Below, one piece after another: positions 1 to 6,245 of a DNA stretch of 9,784 nt. The number at the start of each line of letters is the position of its first letter. Position 1 is the stretch's first letter. Below the pieces are notes generated by a model. The model saw only the letters and a program-made list of their open reading frames with translations. It was not told the DNA's origin and did no database searches. This stretch comes from Bacillota bacterium (GTDB lineage Bacteria; Bacillota_I; Bacilli_A; Erysipelotrichales; Erysipelotrichaceae): contig JAEWIH010000059.1 of NCBI GenBank assembly GCA_023387245.1, positions 1 through 9,784 of the forward strand, written 5' to 3'. Both the position numbers and the translations under genes were made by a program.

Positions 1-120
1 AATATATTTTATGCTTATAAAAAAGGGGATATATATTATATTGAAAAACCTTATTTTGCCATTTGGACTATTGAAAGTCTTGATTATGATTATTTTCTTG
101 ATTTATTAACCAATCCATAA
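1..120 (+). CDS. 3' end of an unrecognised protein gene (partial)
   Basis: An open frame runs from the first base to a TAA at 118-120, giving the last 39 residues of a protein whose start lies outside the window. The tail is rich in aromatic and acidic residues (for example GDIYYIEKPYFAIWTIES, then LDYDYFLDLLTNP). It shows no signal, membrane segment or motif that I can place, and I do not recognise the family. A strong terminator about 100 bases downstream on the same strand supports a real transcribed gene ending here. It probably marks the left chromosomal flank of the mobile island that follows. Confidence 0.55.
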   Translation, partial: NIFYAYKKGDIYYIEKPYFAIWTIESLDYDYFLDLLTNP

Positions 121-221
121 GTGTCAATTTGATAGTAGTAATAAGAATTTTATTAATTACACTGTATCAGGTTTAGTGTAGATAAGCAAGAACTTTAAAG
201 TAGATAAAGAGAAAAATTTGT

Positions 222-259
222 GGTCGGTGTGGTCTTAGGGCCACACCAACTCTTTTTTA
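222..259 (+). terminator. Rho-independent terminator
   Basis: A GC-rich stem, GGTGTGG (226-232) with CCACACC (241-247), extends inward through a T-G and a C-G pair to a 4-base loop and outward past one mismatch. It is followed at once by a T-rich tract (251-259). This is the standard form of an intrinsic terminator and most simply ends the gene stopping at 120. The island begins immediately after it, and some group II introns prefer to insert just downstream of terminators. Confidence 0.75.
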
Positions 260-347
260 TGTGCAGATAAAGAGGAGAGAAAAATTATCTCTCCATCTCC
301 TTGCCTATCTAAATCCCATAGTTCTTTCGTATCTTGTAAAGATCATT

Positions 348-785
348 CATAAAAAAAGTAAGAAAAGCCTATATGATAAATGTCGTCAGGAACTCATTAG
401 AAAGAAATGTGTAGCACGAACCAATGCCAAGACGTTTACAAGGATAAACCAAATCGTTAAAGGATGGATAAACTACTGCCGAATTGGAAGGATGAAAACT
501 TTCGTAGATTAATTTGAACAATGGTTGAGGCACAAAATAAGAGTTATTATCCTGAAACAGTGGAAAACACCATCTAGTATATATAAAAATCTACAAAAGC
601 TGAATGAGAAATTACCTTATCACTTCAGTGATGAGCAAATATATTCAGTAGCGAACACAAGACTTGGACTATATAAACAAGCAAGTGGGAATGTAGTAAA
701 TTTCTTACTTAATGAGGACATTCTAGCCATAAGAAAAGAGGAGAGACCAGGACTAGTCAAACCTCTTGTATACTATCTAAGATAA
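348..785 (+). pseudogene. Group II intron-encoded protein, maturase fragment with internal stop
   Basis: The reading frame (open from a GTG at 261) encodes the maturase (domain X) part of a group II intron protein, with GWINYCRIGRMKTFVD, then a TAA at 510-512, then FEQWLRHKIRVIILKQWKTP and ANTRLGLYKQASGNVVNFLL in the same frame, ending with GLVKPLVYYLR. In copy 2 the codon at the stop is GAA (Glu), so a single G-to-T change made the nonsense codon. The N-terminal reverse transcriptase is absent. The protein ends soon after domain X with no HNH endonuclease, as in the roughly 420-residue intron proteins. The family assignment is firm from the motif order. No function is expected beyond a possible maturase fragment from an internal start after the stop (ATG at 525). 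Confidence 0.85.
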
Positions 786-807
786 GTTTGTATTAACATA
801 CAAACGT

Positions 808-879
808 AGCGCCGTATACGAGGACACTACGTAGAGTGCAATGAGAGGAACGAAAATTAATCTCTTCCCTCTACTCTAT
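808..879 (+). ncRNA. Degenerate group II intron domains V and VI, copy 1
   Basis: The AGC-containing 5' arm of domain V (AGCGCCGTATACG, 808-820) is recognisable just after the maturase stop. The 3' arm (CTACGTAGAGTGC) pairs poorly with it, so domain V has decayed. Domain VI follows as an imperfect hairpin, AGAGGAA against TTCCCTCT, with an unpaired A in CTCTACTCTAT as the likely branch point about 7-8 bases before the 3' end near 879. The last 30 or so bases are almost identical in copy 2, which fixes the shared 3' boundary. Confidence 0.6.
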
Positions 880-907
880 TGATTAAAAATATCTATAAGA
901 AATAAAT

Positions 908-954
908 GTTGTAAATGTGCGTACTTGATGATATAATGTAAGCACAAATACAAC
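908..954 (+). promoter_or_regulatory. Imperfect inverted repeat around the abiE promoter (likely AbiEi operator)
   Basis: GTTGTAAATGTGC (908-920) and GCACAAATACAAC (942-954) are reverse complements at 11 of 13 positions, separated by 21 bases. The left arm covers the -35 box, the right arm lies just past the -10 box, and the transcription start would fall at its inner edge. AbiEi antitoxins of this family are known to repress their own promoters by binding inverted repeats there, so this is the obvious candidate operator. That assignment is inference from position and symmetry. Confidence 0.65.
909..937 (+). promoter_or_regulatory. Sigma-70-type promoter of abiEi-abiEii
   Basis: A TTGTAA -35 box (909-914), a 17-base spacer and a consensus TATAAT -10 box (932-937) with an extended TG (929-930) form a strong housekeeping promoter. 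Transcription would begin near 943-945. The leader carries AAAGGGG (955-961), seven bases before the ATG at 969. The promoter begins about 30 bases past the end of intron copy 1, so the module carries its own promoter. Confidence 0.75.
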
Positions 955-968
955 AAAGGGGCTGCCAA

Positions 969-1571
969 ATGGGCCGAAGTGATTATATAGAGCAAATAAG
1001 AAAACAAGTGAAAAATACAGGTGGTATTATTAGTCGTAAAGAGCTTAGATACTATAATATTCCAACGATATATCTAACAAGAATGGTTGAAAAAGGGGAA
1101 CTTATTCGTGTGGATAGAGGTATCTATATGGACTCAAGTGGAGATTATGATGAATACTATTTTTTTAGTATTAGGTATAATGTGCCTATTTTTTCTTATG
1201 TATCGGCTCTTTATCTTCATGAATTTACAGATATTATCCCCCAAGAAATGGAAGTAACGGTTTATAAAGGATATAATCCACATCGCATAAGTGGAAATAT
1301 CACTATTCACTATGTTACAAAAGAAATTTATGATCTGGGGATTGTCGAGTGTAAAACGATATATGGGAATATAGTAAAAACATATAATCTTGAGAGAACA
1401 ATATGTGATTTTGTAAAAAATAGACATGATATAGAAACAGAGCTATTTTCTAAAACAATTTATCAATATGTTCGTTATGAAAACAAAGATTTGAATAAAC
1501 TATATGATTACTCTAAAAAGATGAAGATATATGAGAAGATAAAAGAGTTGATGGAGCTTGTTTATGAATAA
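969..1571 (+). CDS. abiEi: AbiEi-type antitoxin / transcriptional regulator
   Basis: This 200-residue protein is the antitoxin half of a type IV abortive-infection toxin-antitoxin system. In this family the antitoxin counters the toxin's effect without binding it and represses its own promoter. Residues about 8-54 form the family's N-terminal winged helix, with GGIISRKELRYYNI as the helix-turn-helix core and a wing ending in VDRGIYM. The rest is the AbiEi C-terminal domain, including SALYLHEFTD and LERTICDFVKNR, typical of the type. The start is set by AAAGGGG seven bases upstream, and the length is typical. The stop overlaps the start of the toxin gene, so the two are translationally coupled. 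ATA and AGA codons are frequent compared with the core genes downstream, which suggests acquisition. The family is clear; activity against any particular phage is unknown. Confidence 0.88.
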   Translation: MGRSDYIEQIRKQVKNTGGIISRKELRYYNIPTIYLTRMVEKGELIRVDRGIYMDSSGDYDEYYFFSIRYNVPIFSYVSALYLHEFTDIIPQEMEVTVYKGYNPHRISGNITIHYVTKEIYDLGIVECKTIYGNIVKTYNLERTICDFVKNRHDIETELFSKTIYQYVRYENKDLNKLYDYSKKMKIYEKIKELMELVYE

Positions 1572-2397
1572 AGATAAATTAAGGTCAATGTGTCAAAAGA
1601 TATCAAAGGAAATAGGACTTAGTTTTAATGCCATACAAACGCACTATTTTTTAGAGAGTATCTTAGAAAAAATAGCAAATAGTGATGAAAGTGAAAACTT
1701 TATTTTTAAAGGTGGTTTTTTGCTTGCAAACGTCATAGGCATTAGACAGAGAAATACTGTTGATATTGATGTTTTGATAAGAAGATTTAAGCTTACAGAA
1801 GACAATATTAAGGAAAGATTTGAAAAAATACTTTGTAGTGGTGAAGATACGGATATAACATATGAAATCCAAAAAATAGAAGAGATTCGTCAAGAAGATG
1901 AATATGGTGGCTTTCGACTTTCTATTTTATGTAGGTTGGAAAATATAAGACAAACAATACCACTTGATATAGCAACGGGTGATCCGATTACACCTGGTGA
2001 AATATCCTATGAGTATCAGAGTATTTTTAATGATTGTTTCTTTGAAATTTGTGCATACAACATAGAAACAATGCTTGCAGAAAAAATTCAGACGGTATAT
2101 AAAAGAGGGATATTTAATAGCAGGAGTAAAGACTTTTATGATATTTATATCTTATATCATCTAAAAAAAGAGGATATTGATTTTAAGCAGTTAAGAAAAG
2201 CTTGTCAAAATACATTTAAGCATAGAAAAACACTCTTTAATATAGAGAATATCTTTGAGGTCTTAGATAAGTTAAAGTCTGAACAGGATTTGAAGACAAG
2301 ATGGAACAGGTATCAAAATAGGTTTAGTTATGCAAAAGAAATAAGCTTTGATGCTGCTATAGATACGATAGTTGAATTAGTAAATAAAATAAAATAG
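1564..2397 (+). CDS. abiEii: AbiEii/AbiGii-family nucleotidyltransferase toxin
   Basis: This 277-residue protein is the toxin of the pair, a DUF1814-type nucleotidyltransferase. Studied relatives act on tRNA or other nucleic acids and halt growth during phage infection; the target here is unknown. All family motifs are present from ATG 1564: FKGG at 48-51, the metal-binding VDID at 66-69, PLDIATGD at 133-140 with the third acidic residue, ETMLAEKI at 168-175, and RSKDFYDI at 187-194. The catalytic set therefore looks intact. I chose ATG 1564 because GGAG (1553-1556) lies seven bases before it; the TTG at 1558 is too close to that site. The gene overlaps abiEi by 8 bases. No terminator is evident before the IS21 remnant, only a short T run after the stop. 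Confidence 0.9.
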   Translation: MNKDKLRSMCQKISKEIGLSFNAIQTHYFLESILEKIANSDESENFIFKGGFLLANVIGIRQRNTVDIDVLIRRFKLTEDNIKERFEKILCSGEDTDITYEIQKIEEIRQEDEYGGFRLSILCRLENIRQTIPLDIATGDPITPGEISYEYQSIFNDCFFEICAYNIETMLAEKIQTVYKRGIFNSRSKDFYDIYILYHLKKEDIDFKQLRKACQNTFKHRKTLFNIENIFEVLDKLKSEQDLKTRWNRYQNRFSYAKEISFDAAIDTIVELVNKIK

Positions 2398-2436
2398 ATT
2401 TTTCAAAATAACATTTTTGACGATTGGATGAAATTA

Positions 2437-2658
2437 TTATAAAAGTAAAGATAATTTGTCCAATTTGTTGCAATTAAGTGTTTTTGAGTTTTTAGGATTT
2501 AATTTATCTTTTATCCGATATGATGGACCCGTGATATTAAATAAATATGAGTAATGAAGAATCCTGTCTAATATAGCTTTAGTTATCATTTCACCATTAC
2601 CTAATATCTGTGCCCATTTATCAAATGAAATATTACATGTAAAAATAGTAAATTCAGA
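2437..2658 (-). pseudogene. istB: IS21-family helper ATPase IstB, C-terminal remnant
   Basis: Read on the minus strand from about 2658 to a TAA at 2437-2439, about 73 residues match the C-terminal end of IstB, the AAA+ ATPase that assists IS21-family transposases. The recognisable parts are FTIFTCNISFDKWAQILGNG, ITKAILDRILHYSYLFNIT and GPSYRIKDKL. The Walker A and B region, the rest of istB and the transposase istA are missing. On the upstream side the similarity stops at about 2653-2661, where intron copy 2 begins on the other strand, so the break is probably an insertion or recombination point. The tail past IKDKL is not conserved in the family. The fragment is too short to act. Confidence 0.8.
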
Positions 2659-3548
2659 GATAATAGTTTTGGATTTAGACTAAAAAGGAGCGGTCATGAT
2701 GCCGTCATGAGAACACTAGACTACTTGAATGAAGGATATGAATGGGTTATTGATTTAGATATAGAAGCACACTTAGACACGGTAAATCACGACAAATTAA
2801 TTTCAATACTTAGAGAGCATGTAAATGACTCGACAACACTGTACTTGATTCGTAAATTCATGCGGGCAGGAATCATGGAGAATGGATTGGTCAAAGCTAA
2901 TAACATAAGAATGCCTCAGGGAGGTCCACTAAGTCCTATTCTATCTAATATTTCTTTAGATAAATTTGATAAGGAACTAGAATCAAGGGGTATAAGATTT
3001 GTAAGGTACGCGGATGGCTGTATCATTTTTGTGAAGAGCGAAATGAGTGCAAATAGAGTTATGAAATCAGTGACATCATGGCTAGAAAGGAAACTATTCT
3101 TAAAAGTTAGTGCCACGAAAATAAAAGTTGTCCGCCCAAGTAAAGGAGAATTTCTAGGATTTTCCTTTTACAAAGATGAACAGGGATGGAAATGTCGACC
3201 TATTGAAAATAGAAAGAAGCGTTTATATGAAAAGATAAAAGTAGACTTATCAAGAAAACAAGCTGTTTCAAGACCTCTATCAATTACATTTACAAAGGTA
3301 AATCATATAGTAAGAGGATGGATAATCTACTGCCGAATCGGAAGGATGAAAACCTTCGTAGATGAATTTGGACAATGGTTGAGGCACAAAATAAGAGTCA
3401 TTATTCTGAAACGGTGGAAAACACCATCGAAGACGAATACAATACTTGGACTATATAAACAAGCAGTGGTAATGTAGTAAACATTCTGGCCATAAGAAAA
3501 GAGGAAAGACCTGGACTAGTCAAACCTCTTGATTACTATCTAAGATAA
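2653..3548 (+). pseudogene. ltrA: Group II intron reverse transcriptase/maturase, broken
   Basis: The frame begins at RDNSFGFRLKRSGHDAV, a conserved block some 90 residues into normal intron proteins, before the internal ATG at 2707. RT motifs follow: VIDLDIEAHLDTVNHD (usual form FFDTVNHD), PQGGPLSPILSN, and FVRYADGCIIF, where the catalytic YADD has become YADG (codon GGC at 3016-3018). Domain X follows with RGWIIYCRIGRMKTFVDEFG. Compared with copy 1, a segment is deleted near 3440, one base is missing near 3466 (giving a premature stop at 3475-3477), and another 18 bases are lost. With the frameshift restored, the reading ends in GLVKPLDYYLR with TAA at 3546-3548. No HNH endonuclease domain is present. 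The truncation, lost catalytic residue and frameshift make it inactive. The gene symbol is the generic family name. Confidence 0.88.
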
Positions 3549-3569
3549 GTTGTATTAACATATAAATGT

Positions 3570-3637
3570 AGCGCCGTATACGTGATCTGTAGTGTGTAAA
3601 GAGAGAAGCGAAAATTAATCTCTTCCCTCTACTCTAT
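3570..3637 (+). ncRNA. Degenerate group II intron domains V and VI, copy 2
   Basis: AGCGCCGTATACG (3570-3582) again starts domain V, but its 3' arm is shortened to CTGTAGTGTG and cannot close the usual hairpin. Domain VI is better kept: GAGAGAAG (3601-3608) pairs with CTTCCCTC (3622-3629) around an AT-rich loop, with the candidate branch A at 3631 and the intron end near 3637. Read on the minus strand, the same hairpin lies just past the plsY stop and is followed by a short TTT, so it could end plsY transcription weakly. Confidence 0.55.
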
Positions 3638-3639
3638 TT

Positions 3640-4251
3640 CTATATCCAACTAATTTTATTTTCCGATTTATTTATAATTCTAGTAATATTAGCTCGATGT
3701 CGATAAATAATAATCAAAGTTAAAATACTTAAAGTTATTGACAAATACCAATTTTGATAAATTAAACTAAAACAACAACAATAAATGCTACTAATTATTG
3801 AAGCTAATGATACCATTTTAAAAATGAATAAAATTAAAATAAAAGCTGCCAAGCTACCCACTAGTAATAAATAATAATCTGGATTAAAATAAATAATACT
3901 AATTAAAAATCCAAAAAAAGTTGAAACACATTTTCCGCCTTTAAATTTCGCAAAAACAGGTAATGCGTGACCTACATTAACAAAAAACCCAACTATTAAT
4001 AATTGTTCAAAAGATAGATTGCCAATACTTTTACTAAATAACATAACTATCATTGCCTTAAAAATATCTAACAATATAACAGAAACACCCGCTTTTTTGC
4101 CCAATACTCTACCAGCATTTGTCCCGCCTAAGTTTTTAGAACCGAATTGACGAATATCTGTTTTATAAAAAATTTTACCAATTACTAAAGCAAAAGGAAC
4201 ACTACCAACTAAGTAAGCTAATAGACAATATAAAAATAATTGTAGATCCAT
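3640..4251 (-). CDS. plsY: Acyl-phosphate:glycerol-3-phosphate acyltransferase PlsY
   Basis: PlsY is the integral membrane enzyme that makes lysophosphatidic acid from glycerol-3-phosphate and the acyl-phosphate supplied by PlsX, the first committed step of phospholipid synthesis. The 203-residue length and several hydrophobic spans fit the family. The three cytoplasmic motifs are visible: GSKNLGGTNAGR (37-48, usual form GSGNxGATNxxR), GHALPVFAKFKGGKCVSTFF (94-113, usual GGKGVAT) and YRHRANITRIINKSEN (183-198). Two positions differ from the common consensus, Gly to Lys at 39 and Gly to Cys at 108. The start is supported by AGAGGTGAT just upstream on the minus strand. The gene is divergent from parE; its stop lies 2 bases from the intron remnant. 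The identity is firm; the effect of the two substitutions is unknown. Confidence 0.93.
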   Translation of the reverse strand: MDLQLFLYCLLAYLVGSVPFALVIGKIFYKTDIRQFGSKNLGGTNAGRVLGKKAGVSVILLDIFKAMIVMLFSKSIGNLSFEQLLIVGFFVNVGHALPVFAKFKGGKCVSTFFGFLISIIYFNPDYYLLLVGSLAAFILILFIFKMVSLASIISSIYCCCFSLIYQNWYLSITLSILTLIIIYRHRANITRIINKSENKISWI

Positions 4252-4267
4252 TATAAATCACCTCTAT

Positions 4268-4294
4268 AATCATTAAAAATGATATTTAATGATT
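4268..4294. repeat. Perfect 10-bp inverted repeat in the plsY/parE control region
   Basis: AATCATTAAA (4268-4277) and TTTAATGATT (4285-4294) are exact reverse complements around a 7-base gap. The left arm covers the plsY -10 box, and the right arm abuts the overlapping -35 boxes. It is a good candidate operator for a dimeric regulator of plsY, possibly of parE too. It does not match an operator I can name, and palindromes of pure A/T-rich sequence arise more easily in such a genome. Confidence 0.5.
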
Positions 4295-4300
4295 TGTCAA
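4272..4300 (-). promoter_or_regulatory. Promoter of plsY
   Basis: On the minus strand a perfect TTGACA (4300-4295) is followed after 17 bases by TTTAAT (4277-4272). The ribosome binding site AGAGGTG and the plsY ATG (4251) come shortly after, giving a leader of about 15 bases. The -35 box shares five of its six base pairs with the -35 box of the divergent parE promoter, so the two promoters would compete for polymerase. Confidence 0.6.
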
Positions 4301-4323
4301 TAAACCTTTATTTTTGATATAAT
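4294..4323 (+). promoter_or_regulatory. Promoter of parE-parC
   Basis: TTGTCA (4294-4299), an 18-base spacer and TATAAT (4318-4323) with an extended TG at 4315-4316 make a good housekeeping promoter. The start of transcription would be near 4330, which leaves a leader of only about 17 bases before the ATG at 4347. This argues against the earlier in-frame ATG at 4332, which would be almost at the transcript end and lacks a ribosome binding site. Confidence 0.65.
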
Positions 4324-4346
4324 TTTAAAGTATGAAAGGAAGTAGT

Positions 4347-6245
4347 ATGAGTCAAGTATATAATTCATCATCAATTCAAATTTTAGAAGGATTGGAAGCT
4401 GTTAGAAAAAGACCAGGAATGTATATTGGTAGTAGTGATAATAAAGGATTACATCATTTAGTCTGGGAAATTTTAGATAATGCGATTGATGAAGTTTTAA
4501 ATGGTTATGGCAATGAAATTAACTTAGTAATTACTAAAGATAATTATATTATTATTAGCGACAATGGGCGCGGCGTACCTATTGATATGCATAGCAGTGG
4601 TAAGCCAGCTATTGAAATAATTTATACTGTTTTACATGCTGGTGGTAAATTTGGTCAAGCAGGTGGCTATAAAACTAGCGGTGGCCTACATGGAGTAGGC
4701 GCTTCAGTCGTTAATGCCTTATCTAAAGAGATGATAGTTACTTCTAGTCGTGATGGTGCTATGCATCAAATAATATTTGAAAACGGTGGTCAACTAAAAC
4801 AACCATTAACATTTGTCAAAAATACTAATAAAACTGGAACGACTGTAAAATTTTTAGCCGATGATACTATTTTTGATGATATTCATTATTCTTTTTATAC
4901 TATTTCTAATCGTTTAAAAGAGTCAGCATATTTATTACAAGGTGTCAAAATAACTATTCATGATGAAAAAACTGGTAAAAAAGAAGAATATTGTTATCAA
5001 GATGGTTTAGCCGCTTTTATGGAAAGTTTAAATCATGATCAAAAACCACTTCACCCAGCCATAATTTTTCATGGTCAAAATAATGATATTGATATTCATG
5101 TAGCTTTACAATATGTTGAAGACTATAATGAAAATGTTATTTCTTTTGTAAATTTAGTTAAAACTAAAGATGGCGGTAGCCATGAAGTTGGCTTAAGAGC
5201 CTCAATTACTAAGTCAATTAATGATTTTGCTCGTAAAAATAATATTCTAAAAGATAGAGATAAAAATTTTGAAGGCAGTGATGTAAGAGAAGGATTAAGC
5301 GCAATTATTTTTGTATCTATTCCTGAATCATTATTAGAATTTGAAGGTCAAACAAAATCCAAACTAGGAACACCAATTGCCAAAACAGCAGTTGAACAGT
5401 TTGTATATGAACGTTTGTTTTTTTATTTTGAAGAAAATCGTGATTTTATCAATAATTTAATTAAAAAAATTCAAAAAGCTCAACAAGCTCGCTTAGCAGC
5501 CAGAAAAGCTCGTGAATTAGCTAGAAGTGGTAAAAAAGGTAAAAAAGATGAAGCCGAATTATCAGGAAAGTTAGCTAATGCTCAAACAAAAAATTCTAAA
5601 ATTAATGAATTATTTATTGTTGAGGGTGATTCTGCTGGTGGCAGTGCTAAACAAGGGCGCGATTCAGCTTTTCAAGCTATTTTACCTTTGCGTGGTAAAG
5701 TTTTAAATGTTGAAAAAGCTAAGATGGAACAAATTGTTAAAAATGTTGAATTAAATACATTGATTCATTGTATTGGTGCAGGTGCAGGCAGTGAGTTTTT
5801 AATTGATGATGTAAAATACAATAAAATTATTATTATGACCGATGCTGATAATGATGGTGCCCATATTCAAGTTTTATTATTAACATTTTTTTATCGCTAT
5901 ATGCGTGATTTGATTGCTAGTGGTCGAGTATATTTAGCTCAACCACCTCTATATAGAATTTCTAACAAACATGAAAGTCATTATTGTTATAATGAAAAAC
6001 AATTAAAGCAATATCGGCAAAAAATGACTAATTATGAATTAACTCGCTATAAAGGTTTAGGAGAAATGAATGCTAGTCAATTATGGGAAACTACTATGAA
6101 TCCTAAAACCCGGGTTTTATATCAAGTTAGTATTGAAGATGTTAGTATAGCTTCCGAAATGATTAGTACTTTAATGGGAGATGATGCTAATAGTAGAAAG
6201 GAATGGATCAATGAAAATGTTGATTTCGATGGTTTAGATGAATGA
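4347..6245 (+). CDS. parE: DNA topoisomerase IV subunit B (ParE/GrlB)
   Basis: ParE is the ATPase subunit of topoisomerase IV, which with ParC unlinks daughter chromosomes. The 632-residue protein shows the family layout: a GHKL ATPase domain with the catalytic base E41 and N45 (EILDNAIDE), D72 in DNGRGVP and the lid GGLHGVGAS (112-120); a transducer domain with QTK at 335-337; a TOPRIM domain with VEGDSAGG (E426) and DADND (D499, D501, D503); and a C-terminal [20 protein letters not shown]. The start at 4347 is set by AAAGGAAG at 4335-4342 and the usual N-terminal [20 protein letters not shown]. The gene overlaps parC by ATGA. GyrB is the alternative; adjacency to a ParC-like partner and the GAGAGSEF...[15 protein letters not shown] form favour ParE. 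The usual Arg after GRD in the TOPRIM loop (GRDRxFQ) is Ser here. Confidence 0.93.
   Translation: MSQVYNSSSIQILEGLEAVRKRPGMYIGSSDNKGLHHLVWEILDNAIDEVLNGYGNEINLVITKDNYIIISDNGRGVPIDMHSSGKPAIEIIYTVLHAGGKFGQAGGYKTSGGLHGVGASVVNALSKEMIVTSSRDGAMHQIIFENGGQLKQPLTFVKNTNKTGTTVKFLADDTIFDDIHYSFYTISNRLKESAYLLQGVKITIHDEKTGKKEEYCYQDGLAAFMESLNHDQKPLHPAIIFHGQNNDIDIHVALQYVEDYNENVISFVNLVKTKDGGSHEVGLRASITKSINDFARKNNILKDRDKNFEGSDVREGLSAIIFVSIPESLLEFEGQTKSKLGTPIAKTAVEQFVYERLFFYFEENRDFINNLIKKIQKAQQARLAARKARELARSGKKGKKDEAELSGKLANAQTKNSKINELFIVEGDSAGGSAKQGRDSAFQAILPLRGKVLNVEKAKMEQIVKNVELNTLIHCIGAGAGSEFLIDDVKYNKIIIMTDADNDGAHIQVLLLTFFYRYMRDLIASGRVYLAQPPLYRISNKHESHYCYNEKQLKQYRQKMTNYELTRYKGLGEMNASQLWETTMNPKTRVLYQVSIEDVSIASEMISTLMGDDANSRKEWINENVDFDGLDE

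Larger units (their letters stand above)
348..879 (+). mobile_element. Group II intron remnant, copy 1 (3' part only)
   Basis: This stretch holds the maturase end of an intron-encoded protein followed by a degenerate domain V/VI RNA ending in CTACTCTAT, the kind of branch-point and 3' end seen in bacterial group II introns. The same segment order recurs in the same orientation at about 3209-3637. In the best stretch (about 461-575 against 3317-3430) the two copies differ at only about 8 of 113 positions, by eye. The reverse-transcriptase part and most of the ribozyme are missing, so the copy cannot move by itself. Its left edge is uncertain: similarity to copy 2 starts near 348-357, and the bases at 261-347 resemble nothing I can name. 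Confidence 0.7.
2653..3637 (+). mobile_element. Group II intron remnant, copy 2 (5'-truncated)
   Basis: A longer but still broken copy of the same group II intron as at 348-879. It starts inside the reverse-transcriptase gene, at a clean junction with the istB remnant (about 2653-2661), and ends at CTCTAT near 3637, two bases from the last base of the plsY stop codon on the other strand. All of ribozyme domains I-III and the first part of the protein are gone. It lies in direct orientation with copy 1 about 2.7 kb away, so the pair could have served as recombination substrates. I saw no target duplication. Confidence 0.75.

Noticed and set aside
158..180. TACACT...AGTGTA hairpin in the left intergenic region
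   Set aside because: A 6-base stem with an 11-base loop and no T tract is easily due to chance in AT-rich DNA.
273..293. GGAGAGA...TCTCTCC hairpin just after the terminator
   Set aside because: It is a perfect 7-base stem, but it is in a stretch of unknown origin with no T tract or recognised RNA family, so it is not called as a feature.
1134..1427. Minus-strand open frame opposite abiEi
   Set aside because: It is antisense to a clear antitoxin gene, is low-complexity (Ile, Phe, Tyr), and has no supporting start signal; a shadow of AT-rich coding sequence.
1558..1563. TTG at 1558 as the start of abiEii
   Set aside because: The GGAG at 1553-1556 is only one base away from it but is ideally spaced from the ATG at 1564.
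1663..1893. Minus-strand open frame opposite abiEii
   Set aside because: It lies over conserved toxin motifs, shows no recognisable family and no ribosome binding site.
2916..3116. Minus-strand open frame opposite the reverse transcriptase
   Set aside because: It overlaps conserved RT motifs on the other strand and has no independent support.
2707..3477. A complete 256-residue reverse transcriptase starting at ATG 2707
   Set aside because: Conserved residues continue upstream of this ATG (RDNSFGFRLKRSGHDAV) and past the stop after restoring one base, so it is a fragment of a broken gene, not a short complete protein.
4332..4346. ATG at 4332 as the start of parE
   Set aside because: It has no ribosome binding site and lies only 8 bases past the -10 box; the ATG at 4347 has AAAGGAAG before it and matches the family N-terminus.
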